Below the pieces are notes generated by a model. That model worked only from the letters and a program-made list of their open reading frames with translations, searched no databases and was not told where the DNA came from. 64,000 nt of DNA from HKCCE3408 sp039183205 (GTDB lineage Bacteria > Pseudomonadota > Alphaproteobacteria > Rhodobacterales > Rhodobacteraceae): the NCBI GenBank assembly GCA_039183205.1, contig JBCDBR010000015.1, forward strand, positions 17,375-81,374. The letters run 5' to 3'. The number at the start of each line of letters is the position of its first letter. Position 1 is the stretch's first letter. The position numbers and the translations under genes are program-made. This document shows, in pieces, positions 41,812 to 51,132 of the stretch.

Positions 41812-43886
41812 GCCGAAACCATACCAACAAGTGCGGGTTTAGCGTCGACGCCGATTTCCTCGAACGACAATACTGGGTTTGCGATGCCGCGTGCCTGAGC
41901 CACTGTGCGTACAAAGCGACGTCTGAGCGAGGAGGTGACGATGGCGGCATACGTTCCGGTCTCAGACGCTGAGGCCACCTTTTCGCCCAGGCCGGTCGCA
42001 AGGGCGTTGAATTTTTCAGGCGGCAAAGCGATATCGGGCAGACCGTGTTCCGACCGGATTTGGTGTTCTTGGAAAATCTCTTCCCACTGACCTGAGAGTT
42101 GGATCAGCGGCAACGTCCCATCGAGCCGCTTGATCTCTGCGATCAACTGAAAGCCGAGCCGTTGCCGTACGTGTTCGCAGATCAGATCTGGCTGCGGTGT
42201 GTTGCCGCGAATCTCGGCAATGGCTTCCAAGATCAGTGGGAGATTTCGGATCGAGACCTGTTCTGCGAGCAAAAGCCGCAGGATTGTGTGCAACACATCC
42301 AAAGGTACGCGATCTGGCACTAACTCATCAAGGAGCCGGCGGTTTTCATCAGCGCGGGATTTATCGCTGACCGTGACAAACGCGTCGAGCAATCGCTGCA
42401 GTGATTTGAACGTCAAAAGGCGCGCTAGGTTCCGTTTTAAAACTTCTAGAAGATGGGTCGCAAGCACTTCGGATGGTGTGACCGTTGTCAGGCCAAGCAT
42501 CCCCGCCTCGTCTCGGTCCGCTGCTGAGATCCAGCGGGCTGGCGCGCCGTAAACCGGTTCGGCACAATCCTCGCCCGGCGGCAGCGCATCATCGGCCCCG
42601 CTTTTTAAGACCATGATCCCGGCCGTGTCGAGTTTCGCCCGCGCGTGTTCAACGCCCTGAATACGGATAACATAGGTGGAGCGCGGGAGATCGGCGCGAT
42701 CTGTCAGGCGGATTTCCGGCAGGATCAATCCGAACCCGCGCGCCACGTGATCGCGCATGTTCTTGATCCGGGCATCTAGCCCCGTGGCCGGATCGAGCGC
42801 CAGATCGACGAGGTCCGGCGCGAATTCCACGTGGATATCGTCGAGTTCGAGCACATCGCCGATCGAGGGCGGCGGCGCCTCTTCCTCCTTGGTGTCTTGG
42901 TCCGCGTCACTGGGAGCCGCATCAGTGGCACGGAACCGCAACGCGGCCGCGACGCCCAAGGCGATCGCCCCGACGAGAAAAGGGATAAACGGTAAACCTG
43001 GAACAAGCGCAAAGATCCCCATCAAGACAGCGACGGTCGCTAGCGCGGATGGATGTTTTCCAAGCTGCGCCAAAAGCGCTGAGTCTGTGGCGCCGGTCGC
43101 GCCGCCGCGGGCCAATAAAAGGGCCGAGGCGATTGCGATGATGACCGCGGGTATCTGGCTCACTAGCCCGTCACCAACCGTTAGAATGGCGTAGGTTTCA
43201 AAGGCGCGACCGATGGGCATGTCATGGATCACCGTGCCGATGATCAGCCCCATCACAAGGTTGAGGATGGTGATCAAAAGCCCGGCGATCGCGTCGCCTT
43301 TAACAAATTTAGACGCGCCATCGAGCGAGCCAAAGAACGTGGTTTCAGCTTGTTCGCGTTCGCGGCGCGCCTTCGCTTCGCCATGGCTGATGGCACCGGC
43401 AGACATGTCGCTGTCAATGGCAAGCTGTTTGCCTGGCATACCGTCCAGGGCAAAGCGCGCACCGACTTCGGCCATCCGGGCGGCGCCTTTGTTGATGACG
43501 ATGAAATTTACAATCAGCAGCACGCAGAAGACCACGAGGCCCATCAAGACGCTGCCACCCATGACGAAATTCGCAAAGCCTTCGATCACCCCGCCAGCGG
43601 CGCCGGTTCCTGTATGCCCCTCACCGATGATGAGTTTGGTTGACGATACGTTCAGCGACAACCGCAGCATCAACGAGGCTAACAGAACGGTGGGAAAGGC
43701 GGAAAAGTCGAGTGGCCGTTCGATGAACAGGGTTACCGTGAAAATCAAAATCGCAAGCCCAAACGACGCGGCAAGCCCCAAATCGACGACGAAAGACGGT
43801 ACCGGCAAAATCATCATGACAATTACCGTCATGAGCGCGAGTGCGAATAAAATTGTGGGTTGGAAGAGGCGTTGCGCCGCAGTCAT
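41808..43886 (-). CDS. flhA: Flagellar export apparatus protein FlhA
   Basis: A 692-residue export-gate protein: eight N-terminal helices, the FHIPEP-family loop (GAARMAEVGARFALDGMPGKQLAIDSDMSAGAI...AKARREREQAETTFFGSLDGASKFVKGDAIAG), then the cytosolic substrate-docking domain (about 330-692). Length is standard. Coupled by ATGA overlaps to both neighbours. Confidence 0.97.
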   Translation of the reverse strand: MTAAQRLFQPTILFALALMTVIVMMILPVPSFVVDLGLAASFGLAILIFTVTLFIERPLDFSAFPTVLLASLMLRLSLNVSSTKLIIGEGHTGTGAAGGVIEGFANFVMGGSVLMGLVVFCVLLIVNFIVINKGAARMAEVGARFALDGMPGKQLAIDSDMSAGAISHGEAKARREREQAETTFFGSLDGASKFVKGDAIAGLLITILNLVMGLIIGTVIHDMPIGRAFETYAILTVGDGLVSQIPAVIIAIASALLLARGGATGATDSALLAQLGKHPSALATVAVLMGIFALVPGLPFIPFLVGAIALGVAAALRFRATDAAPSDADQDTKEEEAPPPSIGDVLELDDIHVEFAPDLVDLALDPATGLDARIKNMRDHVARGFGLILPEIRLTDRADLPRSTYVIRIQGVEHARAKLDTAGIMVLKSGADDALPPGEDCAEPVYGAPARWISAADRDEAGMLGLTTVTPSEVLATHLLEVLKRNLARLLTFKSLQRLLDAFVTVSDKSRADENRRLLDELVPDRVPLDVLHTILRLLLAEQVSIRNLPLILEAIAEIRGNTPQPDLICEHVRQRLGFQLIAEIKRLDGTLPLIQLSGQWEEIFQEHQIRSEHGLPDIALPPEKFNALATGLGEKVASASETGTYAAIVTSSLRRRFVRTVAQARGIANPVLSFEEIGVDAKPALVGMVSA

Positions 43887-44596
43887 TGACGCGCCCCGAT
43901 AAGGGGTTGGCTGGTGCGCGTGGTACTGGGGACAAGCGAGCCGAGACCGCCGGCTTCGCCACCGGCCTGCGGCAATGGGTAGCCATTAATTGCCGGGCCA
44001 GGCGATTGCGTCGCCGCCGCGCCGAGCACCGGTGGCGGCATGTCGGGGTTCGCGCCCAACGTTTCAAGATGGCCGTGATAAATGCGCAAATAGCGCGCGG
44101 CATAGCGTGGCGTGCGCGAATGATACGCGCCGACCGCGGCGTCCCAGGACCCAAGCTCCATGTAAAGCTCGATCAGAAATTGTGCAGCGTAGCGCGCATT
44201 TAAGTCCGGGTCGAACATCTCCTCAATCGAAGCGAAGTGTTCGCCATGCCAACGATGGTTGATCTGGAAACACCCGATGTCAAAGTTGCGCGCGCCGTCC
44301 TCATACCGCGATTGTGCAAACGCTTGAGCCTCGGCTCGGCTATCGAACCAATGCCCGGTTCCTTCCATGTTCACAGTCCACGGCCACGGCGTTCCATAGC
44401 GCGCCGTTTCAGTGCGCGTGATGGCGAAGAGGACCGGTTGAGGCACGCCGAATTCGCGCGCCGCACGGGTTGCAACGCGGTCACAGATTGCCCTGAAATT
44501 TGAGTCAGGGACACTTGCCGCGACCATCGTAACAGTAGTGGAGGCAAAAGCGGCAACCACACACCAAAGGCGCACCAGACATCTTATTTTTGACAT
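43883..44596 (-). CDS. Flagellar-locus lytic transglycosylase (SltF-like)
   Basis: A 237-residue exported SLT-domain protein: signal peptide (about 1-27), then VPQPVLFAITRTETARYGTPWPWTVN with the catalytic Glu in TRTE, FDIGCFQINHRWHG, and the later GAYHSRTPRYAARYLRIYHGH. The tail is Pro/Gly-rich. In Rhodobacter sphaeroides a dedicated transglycosylase (SltF) opens the wall for the rod and binds the muramidase-less FlgJ; this gene's position fits that role. It overlaps the flhA start by 4 bp. Confidence 0.82.
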   Translation of the reverse strand: MSKIRCLVRLWCVVAAFASTTVTMVAASVPDSNFRAICDRVATRAAREFGVPQPVLFAITRTETARYGTPWPWTVNMEGTGHWFDSRAEAQAFAQSRYEDGARNFDIGCFQINHRWHGEHFASIEEMFDPDLNARYAAQFLIELYMELGSWDAAVGAYHSRTPRYAARYLRIYHGHLETLGANPDMPPPVLGAAATQSPGPAINGYPLPQAGGEAGGLGSLVPSTTRTSQPLIGARQ

Positions 44597-44678
44597 CTAA
44601 AATCCTGCAGTTCTTGCGAGGGTCTACATGTCTCAATGCGTATGGCGCGCTGGTTAGGATTCCGTTATCCGAACCGGC

Positions 44679-46874
44679 TCAATTCAAAAGATCCTGCAAT
44701 TGAGCGCGCAATGTTCGGCTGTCCTCAATGGTCGCTCGAACGACGTCCGGATCGGCAGGATCTACGGTGAGATCCGGTGTTTGGAGCGCGGATATGCGCT
44801 CGGCAATCGCGGCTTCGGCGCTATCAGGTTCGGCTGCGGCGACCCAGTTTTGTGATGGACCCGCATTTGGCCGGTCCGGCATTGGTGTCGCTGGCGCAAA
44901 GGCCGTGGCAAGGTTTGCCAAACCAAGACCCGACAAGACGTCGAAGACCCGGATTTGTGTTCTGCGTTGAAGGGATGGCCCGTCGGGCTCAGCCGCAAGC
45001 CTGGTGCTGAGCACAACGAGGGCCGCGGTTTGGTCGGTGTCCAAAAGCGTGGTCACAACGCTTTCTTGGATTGGCGCAAACCGGTCTGCCGGTAGATCGG
45101 CCGCTTCGCGCAACATGGCGAACATTGCGTCGGTGTCCCCGCGCGCAGTCCGCGCCAGCAAGACCTCGTGCCATAGCGAACCAACCTCCGCGTCGGGTTC
45201 GGTTTCGCGCAAGAGCGCTTCGGCGGCGGTAATTTGGCCCTCTTCTGGCGGCTCTCCGCCTTCGCGCAAAGCGGAAAGGTATTCGCGCATAACGCGCGCG
45301 ACGTCCGGGCCAGCCGTCTCTAGAGCGTCGCCGAGCGTTTCGGTTTCCGACCGTGAAAGCGCCCTGTCCGCGGTTTCAGCCACAAGCAATATCTCCTCGA
45401 CCGGTTCAAGGGTTGGCCCCCGGGCGAGCGCCTCGCGGATGTCTGTTGCATCGTCGCTATAGCCGCTTTCAGCAAGCCTGCGCACATAGTCTGGACCGAG
45501 AATGCGCCGCAGGCCCATCGGCAAGTCCGCAAATGCCAAGCGCATGTCTTGCCGTTGCGCTATCGAGAGTTCCGGGAAATCGCGTGCATCGACAAAACGC
45601 CACAGCAAATCCAAGCCTGAACACAGCGCCAACGTCTCAACTGTCGGAAAATTGGGGCCGGGTTGGTCGTCCAAGTAACGCGCCATGGCGCGTTCGACCT
45701 GCGGTGGGTCCTCGAGTTGCTGGAGAAGGTTCTCTGCCTCCGCGCCAAATCCGTGATAAATAAAGTACCGCGCCAAAGCGATGGTCGGACCCCGGCGGAG
45801 CGCGCCTTGAGCATCGTACGCCTCTTGGCGCAACCGGCCCAATTCTTGCTCGAACCCTAAGCCAGACGACCACGCCGTCATATCGCCGATCGGCTGTGAA
45901 CACGACAGTGCGGAAGCAAGTCCCGAAAGCCCGCCGCCCGTGCCCGCGATATCGAACGCGTTGGCCGCGCGCACAGGCAGGCTGCCTAGCGTCTCCTCTT
46001 GCGGGTCGGGTTCTGTCACGGTCTGGGGCGCGTCGTTTTCGGCGGGGCGCCCGCCGAACGCATCGTCCTGTCTCGCGCTTTCGAGAAGGCCCGCCGATGC
46101 GGCGCGTGCCAATTGCTCCGCTAACGCCTGTGCGGTCGCCGTTATATCCTCCGGCGCTGCTGCGGTGGGCGCGACATCCTCCGGGCGCGCATCGGATGCC
46201 CCGAGCGCATCCGGCAGGCCGGTTTCGGACGCAGCCGCGTTGGCGATCCGTGTCTGATCGGGCGGTTCGGCGGCTGGGTTGGATAGGGTCGGTGCGGCGG
46301 GTTCTTCTGCCCGGACCACGTTCGGCATGTCCAGCGGGGCCAATCGTGCGACCACAACTTGCGGCGCTGCGAGCAGATCGACCGCCAAAGCATCGCGCGG
46401 GCGATATGGGAGGGCTGTGCTCGGTGGATTGGCGGTGGCGGGACGTAAGGGTCCAGGCGCGGCGGGTGACGGCAAAACTTCGACCGTGGGCGCGACGCTT
46501 AGGGCGCTGACAGGTGTTACCGGCGGCTCGGGCGCTTCGGAAATGTCCAGGATAAGGAAATCCTGTTCATAACGATATGCATCAATGGTGCAGGCGCATC
46601 CCAATTCCAGACGCAGATCACCATCGCTTTCGATGCGTCGCAAACGCTCCGTGAATAATGTGCTGAACACACGGCTGGTGTTGAAGGTGCCGGCCGGCGA
46701 CAATGTAACCTGCCAGTTGCGGCCTTGATTGCTGACCTCAAAGCTCCGCTCCGCGCCGATAGGCACCACAACACGCGTGTAGGAGCCATGTTCTCCGGTA
46801 CGGACCGTGCCCTGCGCGAGGCAGGCGCCAGCCAAGCACGAGGTCAATGCAACAAGAGCAATCGTACGGATCAT
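44679..46874 (-). CDS. Large exported protein of unknown function next to motA
   Basis: A 731-residue protein. The signal peptide MIRTIALVALTSCLAGACLA is followed by a beta-rich domain (about 22-110, TRVVVPIGAERSFEVSNQGRNWQVTLSP, AMIN-like in appearance). Then comes a Pro/Ala-rich acidic linker (about 110-330) and an all-helical repeat region (about 340-731) resembling TPR-type scaffolds. It starts inside the motA stop (ATGA), so it is produced with the stator. It resembles proteins that anchor envelope structures, but I do not recognise the family. No transmembrane helix follows the signal. Confidence 0.75.
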   Translation of the reverse strand: MIRTIALVALTSCLAGACLAQGTVRTGEHGSYTRVVVPIGAERSFEVSNQGRNWQVTLSPAGTFNTSRVFSTLFTERLRRIESDGDLRLELGCACTIDAYRYEQDFLILDISEAPEPPVTPVSALSVAPTVEVLPSPAAPGPLRPATANPPSTALPYRPRDALAVDLLAAPQVVVARLAPLDMPNVVRAEEPAAPTLSNPAAEPPDQTRIANAAASETGLPDALGASDARPEDVAPTAAAPEDITATAQALAEQLARAASAGLLESARQDDAFGGRPAENDAPQTVTEPDPQEETLGSLPVRAANAFDIAGTGGGLSGLASALSCSQPIGDMTAWSSGLGFEQELGRLRQEAYDAQGALRRGPTIALARYFIYHGFGAEAENLLQQLEDPPQVERAMARYLDDQPGPNFPTVETLALCSGLDLLWRFVDARDFPELSIAQRQDMRLAFADLPMGLRRILGPDYVRRLAESGYSDDATDIREALARGPTLEPVEEILLVAETADRALSRSETETLGDALETAGPDVARVMREYLSALREGGEPPEEGQITAAEALLRETEPDAEVGSLWHEVLLARTARGDTDAMFAMLREAADLPADRFAPIQESVVTTLLDTDQTAALVVLSTRLAAEPDGPSLQRRTQIRVFDVLSGLGLANLATAFAPATPMPDRPNAGPSQNWVAAAEPDSAEAAIAERISALQTPDLTVDPADPDVVRATIEDSRTLRAQLQDLLN

Positions 46875-47749
46875 GCGGCAGCCTGCAATCCTTGCTTAAG
46901 GCTCTTGATCGCTTCATCCAACTCATTGAAATTCGGCCGCATTCCGCCCGGGGCGTTTTGACGACCGACCTCAATGCACAAATTGATCGCGTGGTTGTGC
47001 AGATTGGCAACCAAGACTTCCCTGATCAATTTGTAAAATTGATGGTCTTGCTCGACGACATTTGAGACCCGCGCCGCAAAGGGGCCGACGAAGGCATAGG
47101 CCAGAAAAACACCCAGAAAAGTGCCGACCAGGGCGCCCCCGATCATGCCGCCCAAGATCTCTGGCGGTTGGTCGATGGAGCCCATGGTTTTAATCACGCC
47201 CAAAACGGCAGCGACGATACCCAGGGCCGGCAAGGCGTCGGCCACGGTCTGCAATGCATGGCCTGAATGGGCATTGTGATGGAATTGCTGATCGAGCCGC
47301 TTTTCCAAGATTTCTTCGACTTGGATCGGGTCGTCGTAGTTCAAAGAGGCAGATCGCAATGTGTCGCAAATCAGCTCCACCGCAGCTTTGTCTGCGAGGA
47401 TTTTGGGGTATTTCGTGAAGATATCCGATGTGTCAGGACCTTCAATATGCGCCTCCAATGCCACCGCGTTTTGTCGGCTCATGCGGACCAGTTCAAATAG
47501 GAGGCACAGCAGGTCGCGATAATCGTCTTTTGCCCATTTCCCACCCTTGAACACCTTGCTGAGGTCTTTGAGCGTGTGTTTGATGTCGTGGGGATCGTTC
47601 GAGATTGTGAACGCACCAGCTGCGGCTCCGCCGATCATCATCAACTCGTAAGGCAGCGCCTTGAGGATCGGGCCAAGCTTGCCGCCTGCGAGAATAAAGC
47701 CGCCAAACACCATCACAAAGACGACGACGATACCGATTATGCCAAACAT
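46871..47749 (-). CDS. motA: Flagellar motor stator protein MotA
   Basis: A 292-residue stator subunit with four helices. MotA landmarks are FGGFILAGGKLGPILKALPYELMMIGGAAAGAF, the cytoplasmic loop RMSRQNAVALEAHIEGP, VADALPALGIVAAVLGVIKTM and GGALVGTFLGVFLAYAFVGPFAARV. Its partner motB is 10 kb away at 58368. Confidence 0.96.
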   Translation of the reverse strand: MFGIIGIVVVFVMVFGGFILAGGKLGPILKALPYELMMIGGAAAGAFTISNDPHDIKHTLKDLSKVFKGGKWAKDDYRDLLCLLFELVRMSRQNAVALEAHIEGPDTSDIFTKYPKILADKAAVELICDTLRSASLNYDDPIQVEEILEKRLDQQFHHNAHSGHALQTVADALPALGIVAAVLGVIKTMGSIDQPPEILGGMIGGALVGTFLGVFLAYAFVGPFAARVSNVVEQDHQFYKLIREVLVANLHNHAINLCIEVGRQNAPGGMRPNFNELDEAIKSLKQGLQAAA

Positions 47750-47776
47750 GCTCGCTCCTTAAGCCAATGAGTGAAG

Positions 47777-48388
47777 TTACGGCGCCGTGCCTTCGGATGA
47801 TCGCGGCACATCGGCATTGCGGGTCGCCAGGACGATTGAGATCGCATAGGCCTGATCCGGGCTCAATTCCGCCAGGATACCGGCACCCGATTCGGGGCGC
47901 ATGCGGGCGAGGAAGCCGGCTGCAAATGTTGGGTCCATCTCGGCAAACAGCTCTGCCGCATCGTCCGGTCCCATGGTTTCGTAAAACGTAATCAATTGCT
48001 CCACATCGGATGCGGCGGCTGTGTCGGTGGTCGCCAGCAATGCGTCAAGCCGGACTTCAGCGGCTTCGAGCTCAGCCAACCGTTCTGCGATAAGCGCCTC
48101 GGCTGCATCCAACCGCGACTGCCGCTCGGCGATGGCGGTCTCGCGTGCGTCGAGCGCTTCGGCGCGGCCGGCAATTGCGGCCAGGGCTGCCTCAACAGAG
48201 GCGACGTTGGGGCTATCGGATATGTCGAACATCTCTTGGTCCATCATGTCGTCATCCCCGGCGGCGAATGCGGCGTCAAATTCACCCAGACGGAGCGCCC
48301 CAGAGCCGGCGAAAATAAGCGTGAGCGCCGCCAAAATTCCCCGCTGGCGCCAAACACGGACGCCTTGATGCTTCGGGATAACGCTCAT
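47777..48388 (-). CDS. MotE-like / MgtE-N-like periplasmic protein
   Basis: A 203-residue protein with one N-terminal helix, a coiled coil (ALDARETAIAERQSRLDAAEALIAERLAELEAAEV, about 75-115) and a C-terminal MgtE-N/FliG-M-like helical domain (FYETMGPDDAAELFAEMDPTFAAGFLARMRPESGAGILAELSP). This is the architecture of MotE, which in Sinorhizobium assists the periplasmic motor protein MotC. No motC is visible here. Coupled to the next upstream gene by ATGA. Confidence 0.75.
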   Translation of the reverse strand: MSVIPKHQGVRVWRQRGILAALTLIFAGSGALRLGEFDAAFAAGDDDMMDQEMFDISDSPNVASVEAALAAIAGRAEALDARETAIAERQSRLDAAEALIAERLAELEAAEVRLDALLATTDTAAASDVEQLITFYETMGPDDAAELFAEMDPTFAAGFLARMRPESGAGILAELSPDQAYAISIVLATRNADVPRSSEGTAP

Positions 48389-48777
48389 TCTGCGGCCTGC
48401 TGCACGGCGCGGCGGCGAAATACCGGCATCTCGCCCGCATCTTCTTCGGTGCGGGCGCGGCGGGAGCCAAATTCCGCCTCCGCCGGTGCCAAATCGTGAG
48501 ATACGGCCAGCATTTCTTCCATGTCGTTGGTCAATGCATGCGCTTCCTCGTTTAAGGCGGCCAAGCGCTCGGCGGTTGCTTCGGATCCGGCGCGCGCGTC
48601 ACTCAGCGCCTTGGTGAGATCGTCCACTTGGGCCGATAACACCGCGATCGCACCGCCGAGGCCTTTGTCGATCGAATTCAACCGGCTCAGACGCCGTGAC
48701 AGAACCATGCAGTATGTCGCAGCCCCGAGCGCAGCCACGAGGAGCAGAAAATCAGCAAGAAGCGAGATCAAATCCAT
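48385..48777 (-). CDS. Single-pass coiled-coil flagellar-cluster protein (DUF6468/PflI-like?)
   Basis: A 130-residue protein: N-terminal helix (LISLLADFLLLVAALGAATYCMVLSRRL), a conserved-looking LSRLNSIDKGLGGAIAVLSAQVDDLTKAL, then a coiled coil and a charged tail. Similar small bitopic proteins sit between fliL and motE-like genes in alphaproteobacteria, and Caulobacter PflI is one possibility. No function can be assigned. Its ATG abuts the fliL stop. Confidence 0.6.
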   Translation of the reverse strand: MDLISLLADFLLLVAALGAATYCMVLSRRLSRLNSIDKGLGGAIAVLSAQVDDLTKALSDARAGSEATAERLAALNEEAHALTNDMEEMLAVSHDLAPAEAEFGSRRARTEEDAGEMPVFRRRAVQQAAE

Positions 48778-49320
48778 TCAATTCACCACAAATTCTGTGA
48801 TCAGCAAGTCGCGCACCCGTCCGTCGCCGGTCACGATTTGGACGCGGTGCAGCATCTGAGACCGAAGGCGGGACAGCGATGTGGGGTTGCTCAATTCGTC
48901 AATTCCGACAACGCGGAGGTAGCTATTGAGGACATCGAGGATGCGCGGCGTCAGGGTCGCGACCTCCTCGCTATATTCGGGGACCACCTCAAGTTGTGCC
49001 GAAAAGATCAGGTGGCGGCTGGTGCTGTCGGCGCCAAGCGAAATAGTAACCGTCTCCAACGGCACAAACGCGACCTGGACATAACCTTCGCCGGTTTCAT
49101 CGCCGGCCGACGGATCCGCGTCCTCACTGCCGTATGCGTTGGATGTCTCAGCCGAAGCTTCGCTGTCCCCGCCCAGAATGCTGGCCAACGGACCGGAGGT
49201 GACCGCCCAAAAACCCCCGCCGCCGCCCAGCAAAGCCAGGACAAGGCCGGCAACCAAAGGCACAAGCATTCCCTTTTTCTTTGGCGCAGCGTCCGGGTCT
49301 AGGTCAGCCTCAGCAGACAT
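48778..49320 (-). CDS. fliL: Flagellar basal-body-associated protein FliL
   Basis: A 180-residue bitopic protein: cytoplasmic KKKG, a helix (MLVPLVAGLVLALLGGGGGFWAV), a Ser/Asp-rich linker and a periplasmic SPFH-like domain (YVQVAFVPLETVTISLG...HLIFSAQLEVVPEYSEEVATLTPRILDVLNSYLR). ATG at 49320 follows GAGGAG at 9 nt. It is the canonical FliL; a second FliL-like protein is at 39080. Divergent from fliF. Confidence 0.92.
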   Translation of the reverse strand: MSAEADLDPDAAPKKKGMLVPLVAGLVLALLGGGGGFWAVTSGPLASILGGDSEASAETSNAYGSEDADPSAGDETGEGYVQVAFVPLETVTISLGADSTSRHLIFSAQLEVVPEYSEEVATLTPRILDVLNSYLRVVGIDELSNPTSLSRLRSQMLHRVQIVTGDGRVRDLLITEFVVN

Positions 49321-49371
49321 CGGCCTCAACTCCTCGTGGATCGGGATGCGATCTTTGTAGCCGAATCTGGA

Positions 49372-49386
49372 CTAACCGAATGTTAA
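49372..49386. promoter_or_regulatory. CtrA-like box between fliL and fliF
   Basis: CTAA-CCGAATG-TTAA is one mismatch from TTAA-N7-TTAA and lies centrally between the divergent fliL (ATG at 49320) and fliF (49435) genes. Suitable for coordinate control of two large flagellar operons. Confidence 0.5.
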
Positions 49387-49434
49387 GCGACGCGGCGCTA
49401 TCTGCCTTTTGTACGGGCCAGAACGGTCTGGGAA

Positions 49435-51132
49435 ATGAGGTGCCTGTTGCAACAGCTATCCGTCCTTTGGATGACCATGGATGTGCGGCGAAAAGCAATG
49501 CTGGTGGGCGGCGTGGCCGCGCTGGTCGTTGTGGTGTTCATCTTGGCGCGTGTCGCCACGACACCGGGCATGGCATTACTTTACTCAGGTCTCGACGATG
49601 CTGCCGCAGGCGAGGTTGTTGCCGCGCTTGAAGCGCGCGGTGTAGCCCATGAAGTTCGGGGCGGTGCGATTTTTGTCGATCAGGCGGAGCGGGACGCATT
49701 ACGGATGACCCTTGCTGGCGAAGGGCTGCCGGCAAATGGATCGGCCGGCTACGAATTACTCGACGGATTGCAAGGCTTTGGCACCACGGCACAAATGTTT
49801 GACGCCGCCTATTGGCGCGCAAAAGAGGGCGAATTGGCGCGCACGATCGTGTCGAGCCCCATGGTTCGGGCCGCGCGCGTCCATATTGCCAACGCGTCTT
49901 CGGAACCCTTTGCGACACGAAATGAAGTGACCGCTTCCGTCACGCTGCGTCCGGCCACCGGCGGTATTCCCGAAGGTTTTGCCCGCGCAATGCAGTACAT
50001 GGTCGCCTCTGCGGTTCCAGGATTGCAGCCTGCAAACGTCACGATCATCGACGCCGATAGCGGCGAAGTGATCGGTAGCGATATCGCTGCCGCGCCAGGC
50101 TCAGCCGCTGAGCAACGCGCCGAAGCTCTGCGCGCCAATATTGAACGGTTGCTGACGGCCCGCGTGGGTCCGGGAAATGCCATGGTCGAGGTCAATGTCG
50201 AGCTCATCTCCGAGCGCGAGACGATTTTGGAACGGCGCATCGATCCGGCCAGCCGCGTGGTGATTTCCACAGATTCCGAGGAGCGTTCGAACACCAGCCA
50301 AAATGCAGCCAGCGGCGCGGTCACCGTCGCATCGAACTTGCCCGATGGCGATGCGGGTGGCGGTGCCGGCGAATCGTCGGAACAGGGGACGGAAACGCGG
50401 GAACGCGTGAACTACGATATTTCTGAAACGCAGCGCGAGATTGAGGCAGGTCCAGAACGCGTGCGCCGGATAAGCGTGGCTGTTTTGGTCAATGGCGTAG
50501 CGACCGTGGATGCTACTGGAGCCGAAATCGTGGAGCCTAGGGACGCCACAGAAATCGATGCCCTAGACGCTTTGGTCCGCTCTGCGATTGGGTTCGATGC
50601 CGAACGCGGTGACCAAGTCACGATCCGCTCCATGGCGTTTGAGATCCCGCCCGAATTCGTCGCCAATGATTTACCCGGTGCGGGCTTGTTTTCCGCACTC
50701 GACATTGCGCAGTTGCTGCGGGGGTTGTTGCTGGCCGTCGTTGCAATTGCCATTGTATTCGGCGTCTTACGCCCGGCTTTGGCAGCAAATACCACAGCAT
50801 CGCAAGCTGTGGGTCTTCCCGCACCTGCCGGCGGCATTGGCGATCTACCCGATTTCGCACCGCCGGCGGCGCAGGGTAGCGCAGACGGGGCTGACGGTGA
50901 CGGTGACGGCTTTGATTTCGGCGGTTTGCCAAGTCTTCCCGGCATGGACGGCGCCGGCCCGGCCTGGGACGGAGAGATCATCACATCAAGCGACAGCCTT
51001 GGCGGCGGTGGATCGGATGGCGGTCCGGAAGACCCCGTCGACCGACTGCGCCGTCTTATCCAGGAACGTGAAGCCGAAACGGTCGAGATTCTGCGTAGTT
51101 GGATGGAAGAAGATGAGGAGCCAACGCGATGA
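49435..51132 (+). CDS. fliF: Flagellar MS-ring protein FliF
   Basis: A 565-residue ring protein with two membrane helices (about 22-40 and 421-443). Family segments include ATTPGMALLYSGLDDAAAGEVVAALEARGV, AYWRAKEGELARTIVSSPMVRAARVHIA and ERVNYDISETQREIEAGPERVRRISVAVLVNG. The C-terminal helix PVDRLRRLIQEREAETVEILRSWMEED is the FliG-binding tail. A TTG at 49447 with GAGGT upstream would give the more typical MQQL start. fliH follows with a 4-bp overlap. Confidence 0.95.
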   Translation: MRCLLQQLSVLWMTMDVRRKAMLVGGVAALVVVVFILARVATTPGMALLYSGLDDAAAGEVVAALEARGVAHEVRGGAIFVDQAERDALRMTLAGEGLPANGSAGYELLDGLQGFGTTAQMFDAAYWRAKEGELARTIVSSPMVRAARVHIANASSEPFATRNEVTASVTLRPATGGIPEGFARAMQYMVASAVPGLQPANVTIIDADSGEVIGSDIAAAPGSAAEQRAEALRANIERLLTARVGPGNAMVEVNVELISERETILERRIDPASRVVISTDSEERSNTSQNAASGAVTVASNLPDGDAGGGAGESSEQGTETRERVNYDISETQREIEAGPERVRRISVAVLVNGVATVDATGAEIVEPRDATEIDALDALVRSAIGFDAERGDQVTIRSMAFEIPPEFVANDLPGAGLFSALDIAQLLRGLLLAVVAIAIVFGVLRPALAANTTASQAVGLPAPAGGIGDLPDFAPPAAQGSADGADGDGDGFDFGGLPSLPGMDGAGPAWDGEIITSSDSLGGGGSDGGPEDPVDRLRRLIQEREAETVEILRSWMEEDEEPTR

